From contig NZ_QBKZ01000016.1 in assembly GCF_003056725.1 (NCBI RefSeq), positions 133,158 through 197,157 on the forward strand: DNA of 64,000 nt, in the 5' to 3' direction. The position numbers were made by a program, and so were the translations under genes. The notes under the pieces are model-generated. The model saw only the letters and a list, made by a program, of their open reading frames with translations, was not told where the DNA came from and searched no databases. Positions 9,407 through 19,584 of this stretch are shown here, one piece after another (position 1 is the first letter of the stretch; every line of letters begins with the position of its first letter). This DNA comes from Mangrovicoccus ximenensis (GTDB lineage Bacteria > Pseudomonadota > Alphaproteobacteria > Rhodobacterales > Rhodobacteraceae).

Positions 9407-10630
9407 ATGACGAAGCCTTTTCTCCTTCTCCTGCTCGCCGGGAGCGTTGCCGTCCTGCTCTGGCTCCTGCGCGGGCAGGAGCTTGATCTCGCGACCCTGC
9501 GGGCGCAGCTCGACGGAATCGCCGCCCTCCGCGCGGCCCGCCCGGGGGCGACGGCAGCATTGTTCGCGCTGGCCTATGTGGCAGTCACCGCGCTTTCGCT
9601 GCCGCTTGCGGTCTGGATGACGCTCGCCGCCGGGGCGCTCTTCGGTTTCTGGCAGGGGCTGGTGCTCGTCTCCTTCGCCTCGGCCGCCGGTGCCACGCTG
9701 GCTTTCCTGGCGGCGCGCTACCTGGCCCGGGACTGGGTGCGCGCCAAGCTCGGCGGACGCGCGGCCGGGCTCGAGGCCGGGCTGGCGCGCGACGGCGCCT
9801 TCTACCTCTTCTCGCTGAGATTGATCCCGGTCGTGCCGTTCTTCGCGCTGAACCTGCTGATGGGGCTGGCGCCGGTCCGGGCCTGGACCTTCTACTGGGT
9901 CAGCCAGGCCGGGATGCTGGCGGGGACGGCGGTCTACGTCAATGCGGGCACGCAGCTGGCCGCGCTCGACAGCCTTTCGGGCATCGTCTCCGCCCCGGTG
10001 CTGGCCTCCTTCGCCGCTCTGGCGCTGTTTCCCTGGGCCGCGCGCGGGGCCCTCGGCCTCTGGCGCCGGCGCCGGATCTATGCGGGCTGGACCCGGCCGA
10101 AGCGGTTCGACCGCAACCTGGTCGTGATCGGCGCGGGGGCGGCGGGGCTGGTCTCGGCCTATGTCGCGGCTGCCGTCAAGGCGCGGGTCACGCTGGTCGA
10201 GGCCGGCGACATGGGCGGCGATTGCCTGAATTACGGCTGCGTTCCGTCGAAGGCCCTGATCCGCAGCGCGGCCCTGGCCCGCCAGATGCGCCACGCGTCG
10301 GAGTGGGGGCTGTCCGACACGCCGCCGGCCATTCCCTTCGACCGGGTGATGGAGCGGGTGCATGGCGCCATCGCCGCCATCGCGCCGCATGACAGCGCCG
10401 AACGCTACGAGGGCCTGGGGGTCGAGGTGATCAAGGGGCATGCCCGGATCGCCGATCCCTGGACGGTCGAGATTGCGGGCCATGACGGCACGTCCCGGCG
10501 CCTGGCCAGCCGCGCGATCATCATCGCAACGGGCGCCGCGCCGGTCCTGCCGCCGCTGCCCGGGCTCGGCGAGGTGGATCCGCTGACCTCCGACACGCTC
10601 TGGACCCGGCTGCGCAACCGGCCGGAGGCC
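9407..10630 (+). CDS. TVP38/TMEM64-flavoprotein disulfide reductase fusion, C-terminus missing
   Basis: 408 residues remain of a protein usually near 700. Residues 1-220 form a TVP38 (DedA-like) membrane domain with about five hydrophobic segments and the F-x-G-x(8)-G-A-x-L pattern. A basic linker leads to an FAD-binding disulfide-reductase domain: V-V-I-G-A-G-A-A-G at about 238-246 and the redox pair C-L-N-Y-G-C at about 272-277, as in mercuric reductase and dihydrolipoamide dehydrogenase. The NAD and dimer domains are lost at the join. A membrane-tethered thiol or metal reductase is likely; the substrate is unknown. Confidence 0.85.
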
Positions 10631-10664
10631 GGCCGTCAGGAACACTCGCCTCATCTCTCCTCCT
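10631..10664. repeat. 34-bp exact repeat at a block join, copy 1
   Basis: Identical to 59797-59830 in the same orientation. On the minus strand it holds a strong ribosome site (AGGAGGAGAG) and the codons for M-R-R-V-F-L-T-A. The flanks differ on both sides of both copies. It is best explained as contig ends running about one k-mer into a multicopy gene start. Confidence 0.85.
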
Positions 10665-10723
10665 TTGAAATGGCAGCGGAACCCTGATCCGGCAGGGCAT
10701 TTGCCTTTCCGGGCCGTTCCGGA

Positions 10724-10972
10724 TCACTCGGCGCGGCGGCCAGTTTCGTTGAGCTCCTTGTCGAGCATGATGTCGAACTGGTTGCCGCCCTCGCAGATCA
10801 CGTCGTCGAGGTCGTAGCCCTCGTCCTCCATCTCGATGTCACTGGCGTCCATCTGGCAGTTCATTTCCGCCAGCTTTGCCATGATCGCATCGACCGTTTC
10901 CTGCGGCACGTCCTCGGCCAGGGCCGGACCGGCGGCAAGCGCCGCTGCCGCGGCCAGGATCAGGTGTTTCAT
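10724..10972 (-). CDS. Small periplasmic PepSY-type protein
   Basis: 82 residues. The signal peptide M-K-H-L-I-L-A-A-A-A-A-L-A-A-G-P-A-L-A is followed by an acidic region M-D-A-S-D-I-E-M-E-D-E-G-Y-D-L-D-D-V, typical of short PepSY-like proteins. GGAGGAG precedes ATG 10972. It lies directly downstream of an OmpR-type two-component system in the same direction. Members of this family often accompany and are induced by such systems. Confidence 0.75.
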   Translation of the reverse strand: MKHLILAAAAALAAGPALAEDVPQETVDAIMAKLAEMNCQMDASDIEMEDEGYDLDDVICEGGNQFDIMLDKELNETGRRAE

Positions 10973-11247
10973 CGGGTTTCTCCTCCTCGGATGTGGCCTG
11001 TCGGGTGGTGCGGAATGACCGGGAGCGGCCCCGGCCGGCCTGGGAGCTGCCGGGACCGGGGCCGCCGCTGTCTGCAGGAGGGGCGCTTGAGGAGGCCCGT
11101 CCTGCGAGCTGTCGATCCGCAACCGGAGGAGGTCCGTCGACCGGTGCCGTGCCGCAATTCCTGCAGCAGGGGGGCAGCTGTCCCATGTTCCGTCCTCCTC
11201 CCGCGGGCTTGCGGCCCGCCTTGCAGGAGCCACACTAGCGGGACTTT

Positions 11248-11285
11248 CTGAGACCCGCCTGAGCGGAACCTGAGAGAACTCTGAG
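11248..11285. promoter_or_regulatory. Four CTGAG boxes at exact 11-bp spacing
   Basis: CTGAG occurs at 11248, 11259, 11270 and 11281. An 11-bp direct repeat is the classic layout for OmpR/PhoB-family regulators bound head to tail. The array sits in the 345-bp gap between the response regulator gene and the PepSY gene, upstream of the latter. It is the probable binding site of the adjacent regulator. Confidence 0.6.
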
Positions 11286-11317
11286 AGTGTCCTAGACCTT
11301 GGTCTTAACCCCGGCGC

Positions 11318-11995
<678 letters not shown>

Positions 11996-12602
11996 CCTGT
12001 CCTCCCTCCGCAGGCAGCCGGATCGTCACGCTGAGACCGCCCTCCCCGCGATCGGCCAGCGCGATGCTGCCGCCCATCTCCTCGGCAATCTGCCGCGCCA
12101 TGGCAAGCCCGATCCCGCGCCCGCCGGTCCCGCGGCCGAGCGGCAGGCTGCCTGCCAGACCCGGGCCGCGATCGGCGACGGTGACTACCGCCATCCCGTC
12201 CTCCTGCGCCAGATGCACTTCCACCGGTCCGGCATCGGCGGCATGTTCCAGCGCGTTTTCCAGCACAGCGTCCATCAGCCGTTCCAGTTCCTCGCGGTCG
12301 CAGGCCAGTTCCAGCGGCGCCTCCAGATCCGACGCCAGCCGGAAACGCTCGCCGCCGGGCAGGATGCGCAGTGCCGCGATCCGGCCATCGAGGAATTCCG
12401 ACAGCTCGACCTGTTCGCGCCGCCCCAACAGACGCCCATCCTCCGACTGCGCCAGCTTGGATAGCGCCGAGAGCCGCTCGGTCACGGCATCGAGCGCCGA
12501 CAGTGCACGGGCAAGCCGCGGATCGGGCGGGCTGCCGGGCGGGGCCAGCACCTCGACGCTGCCGCGCGCCACCGCGAGCGGGGTCTTCAGCGCATGGCCG
12601 AT

Positions 12603-12628
12603 ATCTTCGAGAAAGCGAGTTTCTCGAT
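12603..12628. other. Join with inverted repeat: kinase / dehydrogenase
   Basis: Two genes lacking their 5' ends meet head to head. The join contains CGAGAAA (12608-12614), five bases, then TTTCTCG (12620-12626). Confidence 0.75.
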
Positions 12629-13207
12629 GCGCCGGTCTCGGGCGGCCCGGCGGGCGCGGCAAGCGGCAAGCTGGCGATCTGGATCGGCGGCGACCGCGCG
12701 GCCTTCGACGCAGCCCAGCCGGTTCTGTCGGCGATCGCCGACCAGGCCCGCCATGTCGGGGAAATCGGCGCCGGATCGATAGCCAAGCTCGTGCACAACC
12801 TGGTCTCGACGGTGATGATGCAGTCGATCGCGGAAGGCATGACCATCGGCGTCAAGGCCGGGATGGACCCGCTCGACCTCTACGAAGCGCTGCGCGCCGG
12901 GGCGACAGGGCGGGCGCGGTCCTTCGACAGCATCCAGCGCCGCTGGCTGCCCGAGAACCTCGACCCGCCGCATTTCCAGCTGCAGCTCCTGCACAAGGAC
13001 GTCAAGCTGGCCGTCGAGATGGCCCGCGAGGCCGGCGTGCCCGCGCGGCTGTCGCAGATGGCGCTGGAAGACATGACCGAGGCGCTGAACCGCGGCTGGG
13101 GCGGGCGCGATGCGCAATCGGTGCTGATGCTGCAGCAGGAGCGCGCGGGGCTCGAGCCATTCGGCCTGTCGCTGGAGGATGTCGCGGCGGTGATGGACCG
13201 CAGCTGA
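12610..13207 (+). CDS. 3-hydroxyisobutyrate dehydrogenase family, N-terminus missing
   Basis: The block starts at F-L-D-A-P-V-S-G-G-P, the substrate motif, so the Rossmann G-x-G-x-x-G start is missing. The catalytic lysine is in G-S-I-A-K-L-V-H-N-L. The C-terminal helical domain continues to M-D-R-S with H-K-D-V-K-L-A-V-E. About 195 of roughly 290 residues remain. The family oxidises beta-hydroxyacids with NAD(P). The gene converges on the CoA-transferase gene 39 bp away. Confidence 0.85.
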
Positions 13208-13246
13208 GCGCACCGCCGCCCTGGATCCGGGGCGGCGGGACATCGG

Positions 13247-14464
13247 TCAGGAGCGTTTGAGGAGCTCTTCGTTATGCTCGCCCAGAAGCGGCGGCAGGCT
13301 GCGCGGCAGCGCGGGCTGGCCGTCGATCTGGATGCCGAGCCCGATCTGCGGCACCACGCGGCCCGCCTCGTCCTCGGCGGCATAGAACAGCCCCCGCGCC
13401 TGCAGCTCGGGATCGCCCGCCACCTCGTCGACCCGGTTGATCGGACCGGCCGGCACCCGCGCAGCGGCAAAGATCTCCAGCCATTCCGCCCGGGTCTTCG
13501 TCCGCAACAGCTCCTGGATATGCGCCACGATTTCGGCGCGAGCCTCCCGGCGCGTGGCATTGGTCGCGAATTCGGGCCGCGCGGCATAGTCCGGATCGCC
13601 CATCGCCTGCCAGAACCGGGCCCAGATCGCATCCGAGCCGAGCCCGAGATTGATCGGCGCATCCGCCGTGTCGAAAGGCTGGTAGATCGCGATGACGCTG
13701 TCGGTCCCGCCCGAGCGCACCGGCACTTCGCCCGAGCCCAGATAGGAGGAAATCCGGCAAGTCAGGAAACGCGTCATGCTCTCGACCAGGCTGATGTCGA
13801 TCTCGTGGCCCTTGCCGCTTTTCTGCCGGTCCATCAGCGCCGCCATCGTGGCCATCGCCGCGTCCTGGCCGGCCAGCATGTCCGCGGCCGGCGCGCCGAT
13901 CTTCTGCGGCGCTCCCCCCGCGGCGCCGGTGATGTCCATGATGCCGGAATAGCCCTCGGCGATCAGGTCGTAGCAGGTCAGCTCCGCCCGCGGACCGCGC
14001 AGGCCGAAGCCGGTGATCGACACGAAAACGATGTCCTCGCGCATCGCCCGGACGTGGGCGTAGTCGAGCTTCAGCTTGCGCTGCACGTCCGGCGGCTGGT
14101 TGGTGACGAAGACATCCGCCCCTGCGACCAGCTCTTCGAGCGCTGCGCGATCCTCCTCGCGGCGCAGATCCATCGTGACGCTCTTCTTGTTGCGGTTCAC
14201 CGATGTGAACCAAAGTGCCTGCCCGTCGAGAAAGGGCGGGCCCCATTGCCGCGCATCGTCCCCGGCCGGGCGCTCGATCTTGATCACCTCTGCCCCGAAA
14301 TCGGAAAGCAGCATGGTGGCGTAGGGGCCTGCGACCGAGGTGGTCAGGTCGACCACCCGCAGCCCCGACAGGAAGCCGAAGCCCTGCCCCGTCTTCACCC
14401 GCGGCAGCTCATGCCCCGGCACCGTGTTTCCGTCCTGGAATTCCTGGCTGTGCCCACTGTCCAT
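13247..14464 (-). CDS. CaiB/BaiF family CoA-transferase (class III)
   Basis: 405 residues, complete. An N-terminal extension of about 33 residues precedes G-L-R-V-V-D-L-T-T-S-V-A-G-P-Y-A-T-M-L-L, the CoA-binding start of the family. The catalytic Asp lies in A-P-A-A-D-M-L-A-G-Q. P-A-G-P-I-N-R and the C-terminal P-L-L-G-E-H-N-E motif are present. It moves CoA between carboxylic acids; the substrate cannot be read. The neighbouring dehydrogenase suggests branched-chain or hydroxyacid catabolism. Confidence 0.9.
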   Translation of the reverse strand: MDSGHSQEFQDGNTVPGHELPRVKTGQGFGFLSGLRVVDLTTSVAGPYATMLLSDFGAEVIKIERPAGDDARQWGPPFLDGQALWFTSVNRNKKSVTMDLRREEDRAALEELVAGADVFVTNQPPDVQRKLKLDYAHVRAMREDIVFVSITGFGLRGPRAELTCYDLIAEGYSGIMDITGAAGGAPQKIGAPAADMLAGQDAAMATMAALMDRQKSGKGHEIDISLVESMTRFLTCRISSYLGSGEVPVRSGGTDSVIAIYQPFDTADAPINLGLGSDAIWARFWQAMGDPDYAARPEFATNATRREARAEIVAHIQELLRTKTRAEWLEIFAAARVPAGPINRVDEVAGDPELQARGLFYAAEDEAGRVVPQIGLGIQIDGQPALPRSLPPLLGEHNEELLKRS

Positions 14465-14539
14465 GGCGTTCTGTCACCTCCTCTTTCTGCGGGATGACGC
14501 AACATCCGTGCCAGTGCTCCGCACCGTTTCCCGACATGG

Positions 14540-14563
14540 AAAAGGCCCCCGGAGGGGCCTTTT
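14540..14563. terminator. Intrinsic terminator hairpin
   Basis: Perfect ten-base arms AAAAGGCCCC / GGGGCCTTTT with a 4-base loop, ending in TTTT on both strands. It most likely ends transcription from the small minus-strand gene fragment at 14587. Confidence 0.7.
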
Positions 14564-14586
14564 GGGGTCATCGGCTTGCGGGCGGC

Positions 14587-14650
14587 TCAGAGCTTTGCGG
14601 TCAGCTCCGCTGGCCGGTCCGCAGCTGCCCGCCGGAACGGGTTGGCAAGC
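14587..14650 (-). CDS. C-terminal fragment of an unidentified gene
   Basis: The minus frame ends N-P-F-R-R-A-A-A-D-R-P-A-E-L-T-A-K-L-stop, 24 bp before a terminator. It looks like the tail of a real gene cut by the join expected near 14.6 kb. Too short to identify. Confidence 0.35.
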
Positions 14651-15889
14651 ACAAGAGCGCGCCGGTCCGTTCCCAGCGTCTGCCGGACGGCGCCAGGCGC
14701 CGCGGCGAGCCGGGCCTGTCACCCTCCCCGCCCGGGCTTCCTTGAGAGAACGTCGGCGAGGCGGGTGACGGTGCTTCCGCCCAACTGCGGATGCGGGCAA
14801 CACAGGGCCATTCACGGACTGGCGTTCCGACCTTGCGGCGCAGTGCCTCGAGGAGAGCGGGGCGCTGTCGCCCGGCGCCGGTCATCGGCACCTGCCTTGC
14901 GCTCCGCATCCGGCGGCTCCGGACAGTGAGTTGCGTGACGCGGCGCGGGCGGCTGTGCAGAGAGCGCCGCCCATTTTTCGCCTGCCGCGCCGGATCCGCC
15001 GTGAACCGCGCCAGGGTGCGCTTTCGCGGGGAAGGAGCGCGATGCTGCAGCGGAGGCTCCCCGCCAACGGCGCATGGCGGCGCGGGAGAGCGGCAAGCAC
15101 TGATTTCCAGCCTGAGGCACAGCTCCTTTTCGACCGGGATGCGGGCATCTGCCCAGCCGGTCCGGATCGGCCTGCCGGCATGCGCGGGCGACTTCCGGGC
15201 TCGGCTTGAAATGACCCACGGCTGGACAGGGCGGCGTCACGGGGCGCATCGTGGCCGCCGGCGGCTTTTTTGGGGACGATCAGGGCAGCCACCGGCCAAG
15301 GCGACGGTCGGCGGGCGATCCCCGGTTCGGTGCCGACGCGCAGCTTGCGGGCGCCGCGCCAGCTGCGCGCAAGGTTGCAGCCGATGGGGTCTGCCGATGC
15401 CGCGCTGACGCTTGGCGTGCCGGGCAACGGTCCAGGCTGAAAGCGAAGCGGAGGGGCTGCCGCTGCCGGACGGAGACATGCCCCGAGCGGCGGACGGGAT
15501 CTCCTCCGCAGCTTGATCGGCGCATGGGGCAAACAGGCAGGGGAAGTGTCGAAGTCCCTGTCCGGGCACGGAACGGGCACGGCCCGCGCCCGGCCGCTGG
15601 CGGAGGCCGGACATGTCGCAGCCTCCGTCCCGGACCGAACGGGCGCCGCCGGAAAAGGCGGCCCGGCAGAACCTGCGGCACCCGCAGGGCAAAGCCCGGC
15701 CATGGGACGGCACTGCCGGCAAACCTGCACTTCAGCGGCCGCAGTGCAAGACCGCATGTCTTTTCCGAGCGGCGCGCTGCCGGGGGCTGAGCCTGTATCC
15801 TGATCGCGTCGGGGCACTTGCCGCTGTCTTGCCCCTGTCCGGTCCCGCCGGTTCCGGCTATGTATCCCGGGGCAGGAGGGCGGCAGGCC
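14651..15889. other. No recognisable gene
   Basis: 1.2 kb of GC-rich sequence with overlapping frames but no domain, signal peptide or ribosome site. The inferred block boundary lies at its left edge. Confidence 0.45.
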
Positions 15890-16595
15890 ATGATCCGGAT
15901 CGAGGAAAGCGATGCGCTGCGGGTTCTGGCCCGCGACCCGCCGGATTCCGGCCAGAAGCGGATCCTGCTTTCCTTCACCGGCATCGGCAACCAGATGGGC
16001 GGAATGCAGGTCCAGGAACCGGAATTCTTCACGGCCGGCAATGCCTTCGACAACATCTTCTTCATCAGCGACCTGATGCGCAGCTGGGGCAATGCCTACG
16101 ATTTCGCGGCGCTCTGCGACCGGCTCGGGCCGCATCTGGCGGGGCGCGAAGTCTGCGCCCTGGGCAATTCGATGGGCGGCTTCCTCGCGATCCTCGCCGC
16201 GGCCCATCTGGACATCGAGGCGGTGGCGGCCTTCGTGCCGCAATTCAGCGTCGCGCCGCATGTCGTCCCGGAGGAAACCCGCTGGCGCGAGCATGTCGGC
16301 GCGATCCGCGACTGGCGGGTGCCGTCGCTCGACGGCCGCTTCAACCGCCGCACCCGCTATCACGTCTTCTCGGGAAATACCGGCGAGGAGCGCGTCCATT
16401 CCCGGCTGTTCCCGGTGCAGCCGAACCTGTTCCACGCGGTGCCGCGCCGCTCGGGCCACAGGCTGGCCAAGAAGCTCAAGGAGCGCGGCGTGCTGCGCGA
16501 CGTGATCTCCGCCGCCTGGGAAGGCAGCCTGACCGGGCCGCGCCTGGCCCGCATGGCGGGATGCGCGGTCGAGATGCTCTCGGGCGGCAGCCCGG
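15890..16595 (+). CDS. Alpha/beta-hydrolase-like protein, C-terminus missing
   Basis: About 235 residues remain. The nucleophile elbow G-N-S-M-G-G-F-L-A lies near residue 92, preceded by strand I-L-L-S-F-T-G-I-G-N. There is no signal peptide. CAGGAGG stands 10 bp upstream of ATG 15890. Serine-hydrolase activity is likely from G-N-S-M-G; similar proteins occur beside glycan or capsule genes. The 3' end is lost at the Crp join. Confidence 0.65.
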
Positions 16596-16612
16596 CCCGG
16601 CCCTCGTGCGTG
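16585..16612. other. Join: hydrolase / Crp regulator
   Basis: Two genes lacking their 3' ends meet tail to tail. Crp similarity on the minus strand stops at A-P-T-H-E, just before the recognition helix. Confidence 0.7.
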
Positions 16613-17178
16613 GGCGCAGGCTGGAGCACGCCGCCCGGGCGGCACTGCCCGGCCTCGCGCCCGAGCCGCAGCAAGAGCCCGCAGAGCCGGGTCTCGACAT
16701 CATGCATCACCAGCCCGAAGACCTGGTCGTTGAGCACCCGCGTCCGCCGCGCCAGCTCCGTCGCCAGGTCGAGCGCGATCACCGGCTCGGCCAGCAGCAG
16801 CGCCCGGAATTCCGGGGTCGGCATGTGCAGCAGCAGGCAATCGGTCTCGGCATGGACCGTCAGCGAGCGCGGCTCGTGATCGAGCACCGCCATCTCGCCG
16901 AACAGCGTGCCCGGACGGATCGTGCTGAGCACGAGGTCGCGCCCGCCCGGCGAGCTGTCGCGGCCAATGAGGCGGCCCGCCACCAGCACGAAGACCCGGT
17001 CGCCGGCATCGCCCTTCTCGAACAGCGTCTGCCCGGCCGCCAGGGCCTGCCTGCGGAACCCGGCCTGCACCCGGGCAAGCGCGGCGCCGCCGAGCCCGGC
17101 AAAGATCGGCACCCGGTGCAGGATCTCGCGGATCCGCTCCGCTCCGGGGCTACCGCCGGGATCGCTGGGCATCGGCAT
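16600..17178 (-). CDS. Crp/Fnr-family regulator, C-terminus missing
   Basis: The cyclic-nucleotide-binding-like barrel is complete: I-F-A-G-L, L-F-E-K-G-D-A-G-D-R-V-F-V-L-V-A-G, G-T-L-F-G-E-M-A-V-L-D. The long dimer helix and the start of the winged helix (R-L-C-G-L-L-L-R-L, A-P-T-H-E) follow, and then it is cut. There are no N-terminal Fnr cysteines. ATG 17178 is preferred because AAGGA lies 9 bp upstream. The effector cannot be deduced. Confidence 0.85.
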
Positions 17179-17350
17179 TTCCGGGATCCTTCCTGCCTGC
17201 CGGACGGATCGTAGCCGCGGCGCAAGTTTCCGCAAGGGCGCAGAATCGACGGCCCGCCTAGCCCGCCCGCGGCAAATTTCCAGTGAGGACGCTGCAGGGC
17301 ACCGAGAAAGCGATGTTCATTTGCAACAGCCTGCCGGCAAAATCGGCATA

Positions 17351-17386
17351 CATCTTGAGGGGACAGACTGGGCGTCCCCCAAGATG
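17351..17386. repeat. Inverted repeat upstream of carboxypeptidase gene
   Basis: CATCTTGAGGGGAC and GTCCCCCAAGATG pair with one bulge across a 9-base loop. It lies about 160 bp before dacC-like ATG and about 170 bp from the divergent Crp start. Operator or terminator, undecided. The remaining gap between the genes (17179-17542) shows nothing else. Confidence 0.4.
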
Positions 17387-17542
17387 CCCGATTCGTTAAA
17401 GCCCGGTAAACAGCATCGGAATGAAAACCGAGCTGCAAGCAACTAAATGCTCTGACATGACATTAGGGCTGTGCTAGCGTTTTTGCCGTAGGCAGGAGCC
17501 GACCGGAAAACCGGCGGCAGAAAAATCAGGCAGGTGACGTCA

Positions 17543-18598
17543 ATGAAACGTCTGGGGCAGCGGACAGGCTGGGCCGCCGTGATTGCGGCGCTCCCCCTCG
17601 TCATACTCGCATCCTTATCCACTCCCGCAGCCGCCCGGCAATATGCGGACCTCGTCATGGACGCAAGAACCGGGAAAGTGTTGCATTCGCAGAACGCGGA
17701 CACGCGGCTGCATCCGGCATCGCTCACGAAGATGATGACGCTCTACGTCGCCTTCGAAGCGGTGGAGCGCGGCGAAATCTCGCTCGACACCAAGGTGCGG
17801 ATTTCCAAGGCGGCCGCGGCCGAACCGGCATCGAAGCTCTATCTCAAGGCCGGAAGCTCCATCGAGCTGCGCTACCTGATCCGCGCGGCGGCGGTGAAAT
17901 CCGCCAATGACGCGGCCCATGCCATCGCGGATGCGGTGGGCGGCTCGGTTCCGGGCTTCGCGGCGCGGATGAACCGCACCGCCAAGGCGCTGGGAATGAG
18001 GAACACCACCTTCAAGAACCCGCACGGGCTGACCCAGTCCGGCCACCTCTCGACCGCGCGCGACATGTCGGTCCTAGGGCGCCACCTGTTCTATGACTAT
18101 CCCGAGTACTACAACCTGTTCTCGCGGATCACCACGGATGCCAAGGTGACCACGGTGGCCAATACCAACCGCCGCCTGCTCAGCTCCTACCGCGGCGCCG
18201 ACGGGATCAAGACCGGCTACACCAACGCCGCCGGCTCGAACCTCGTGGCCTCGGCGGAGCGCGGCGATGTGCGGATCATCGCCACCGTTTTCGGCGGCTC
18301 CTCGGCCGCGGCGCGCAACAAGCGCGTGGCGGAGCTGCTGGATCTCGGTTTCCGCAAGGCGCCGAAATACGCCAAGGTCGACAAGCCGCGGAAGCCCAAT
18401 TACGCCGTCGCCAGCGCCCGCACCGTCGTGCGATCCAGCGCCGTGCCGCAGGCCCGCCCGGCCCATGTCATCGCGCTGGCCGCCGCGCGCAGCAACATCG
18501 TGATCGCCGAGGCCGACATCCAGCAGGCGCTGGAAGAGGCCCAGGAAGCCCCGGCGGCCGAAAGCGGCCTGCCCGAGGAACTGGTCGCGCGCTCCTTG
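17543..18598 (+). CDS. D-alanyl-D-alanine carboxypeptidase (class C PBP), C-terminus missing
   Basis: About 350 residues. A signal peptide (to about residue 31, A-A-A-R-Q) precedes a DacC-like serine peptidase domain with S60-L-T-K63, S120-A-N122 and K222-T-G224. This periplasmic enzyme trims the terminal D-Ala of peptidoglycan stems. After residue 290 comes an alanine-rich linker that in relatives leads to a SPOR domain; here it runs into the TRAP transporter join. A GTG at 17534 is an alternative start. Confidence 0.9.
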
Positions 18599-18612
18599 AG
18601 GCCGTCGAGGCG
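18588..18612. other. Join: carboxypeptidase / dctM
   Basis: The carboxypeptidase linker on plus and DctM (ending V-S-G-A-S-T-A) on minus are both cut here, tail to tail. Confidence 0.7.
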
Positions 18613-18956
18613 CCCGAGACCGCGGCGAAGCCCGCCGAGGCGAAGATCGTCGCCGTCGCCAGCCCGCCCGGCGCCCGGCCGACCCATTTGCGCGCCGCGT
18701 CATAGGCCGCCGTGGTGATCCCGGCATGCATCGCCAGGAAGCCGATGGTGATGAAGAGCGGCAGCACGCTCAGCGCGTAATGCCCGGAATTGGCATGGGG
18801 CACGATGCCCGCCAGCCCGGTCGCGACCGTCGGGTTGCGCAGGATCATCATCCCCGCGATCCCGGTGAAGGCCGAGGCATAGGCCACCGGCACGCCGATG
18901 ACGACCAGCAGGACCAGCACGAGGATGCCGATCACGCCGAGGGTAATGGGGTCCAT
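18603..18956 (-). CDS. dctM: TRAP transporter large permease DctM, C-terminus missing
   Basis: The first ~117 residues of the 12-helix permease are present. M-D-P-I-T-L-G-V-I-G-I-L-V-L-V-L-L starts a hydrophobic helix. G-V-P-V-A-Y-A follows, and then the family signature G-F-A-A-V-S-G-A-S-T before the cut. It works with DctQ and DctP to import organic acids using the sodium or proton gradient. Its start is 10 bp downstream of the dctQ stop. Confidence 0.9.
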
Positions 18957-18966
18957 GTCCGGCTCC

Positions 18967-19527
18967 TCACTCGTAGGGGGTTGTCTCGATCGCGTCGGCG
19001 GGATGGCCGAACAGCCGCGACCCGTCCCGGTCCGCCACCATCAGCCGCGCCGCCTCCGCCCATTGCAGCGCCAGCCGCAGCGCCAGCAGCCCCAGCGACA
19101 GCGTCACCAGCAGGATCCCCGGCCAGAGCGGCAGCCCCAGCTCCGGCGTGTCCCCGCCATTCGTCCAGGCGCGCTGGAAATTCAGCCAGCTGCCCTTGAC
19201 CAGCACCACCGTCACGAACAGCGCGACCGACAGCGCGAACAGCTCCGACAGCCATTTCGCCGTGCCGCTGCAGCGGTCGCTGACCAGCGTCATGCGGACA
19301 TTGCCGAAATGGCTCTGGCAATAGGCCACGCCCAGCGTCACCAGCGCGACCATCATCTGCTCCACCAGGTCGATCGAGCCGCGGATCGCGTGGTTGAAGA
19401 GGCCGCGCCCCAGCACCTCGGCGCAGACCAGCGCCATCAGCCCGAGGATCAGCACCCCGGCCACCAGCGCCGCCGCGCGCTCGACCCGGCCGAGCAGCCG
19501 GTCCGCCGTTTCTATCATCTGCCGCAT
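18967..19527 (-). CDS. dctQ: TRAP transporter small permease DctQ
   Basis: 186 residues, complete. Four membrane helices are at about 18-40, 55-75, 95-115 and 135-155. The family feature E-V-L-G-R-G-L-F-N lies in the first loop. It forms the membrane complex with DctM. The operon order dctP-dctQ-dctM is intact within the block. Confidence 0.9.
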   Translation of the reverse strand: MRQMIETADRLLGRVERAAALVAGVLILGLMALVCAEVLGRGLFNHAIRGSIDLVEQMMVALVTLGVAYCQSHFGNVRMTLVSDRCSGTAKWLSELFALSVALFVTVVLVKGSWLNFQRAWTNGGDTPELGLPLWPGILLVTLSLGLLALRLALQWAEAARLMVADRDGSRLFGHPADAIETTPYE

Positions 19528-19584
19528 CGGGCCTCCCTCCGTTCTGGCGCCGGACCGCGCGCCCCGCGCGGCCCGGGGACCGGG

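Noticed and set aside
8045..10654. 869-codon open frame on the minus strand
   Set aside because: It is the antisense shadow of the TVP38-flavoprotein gene and of noncoding GC-rich sequence. Composition is Arg/Pro/Gly/His-rich with no domain.
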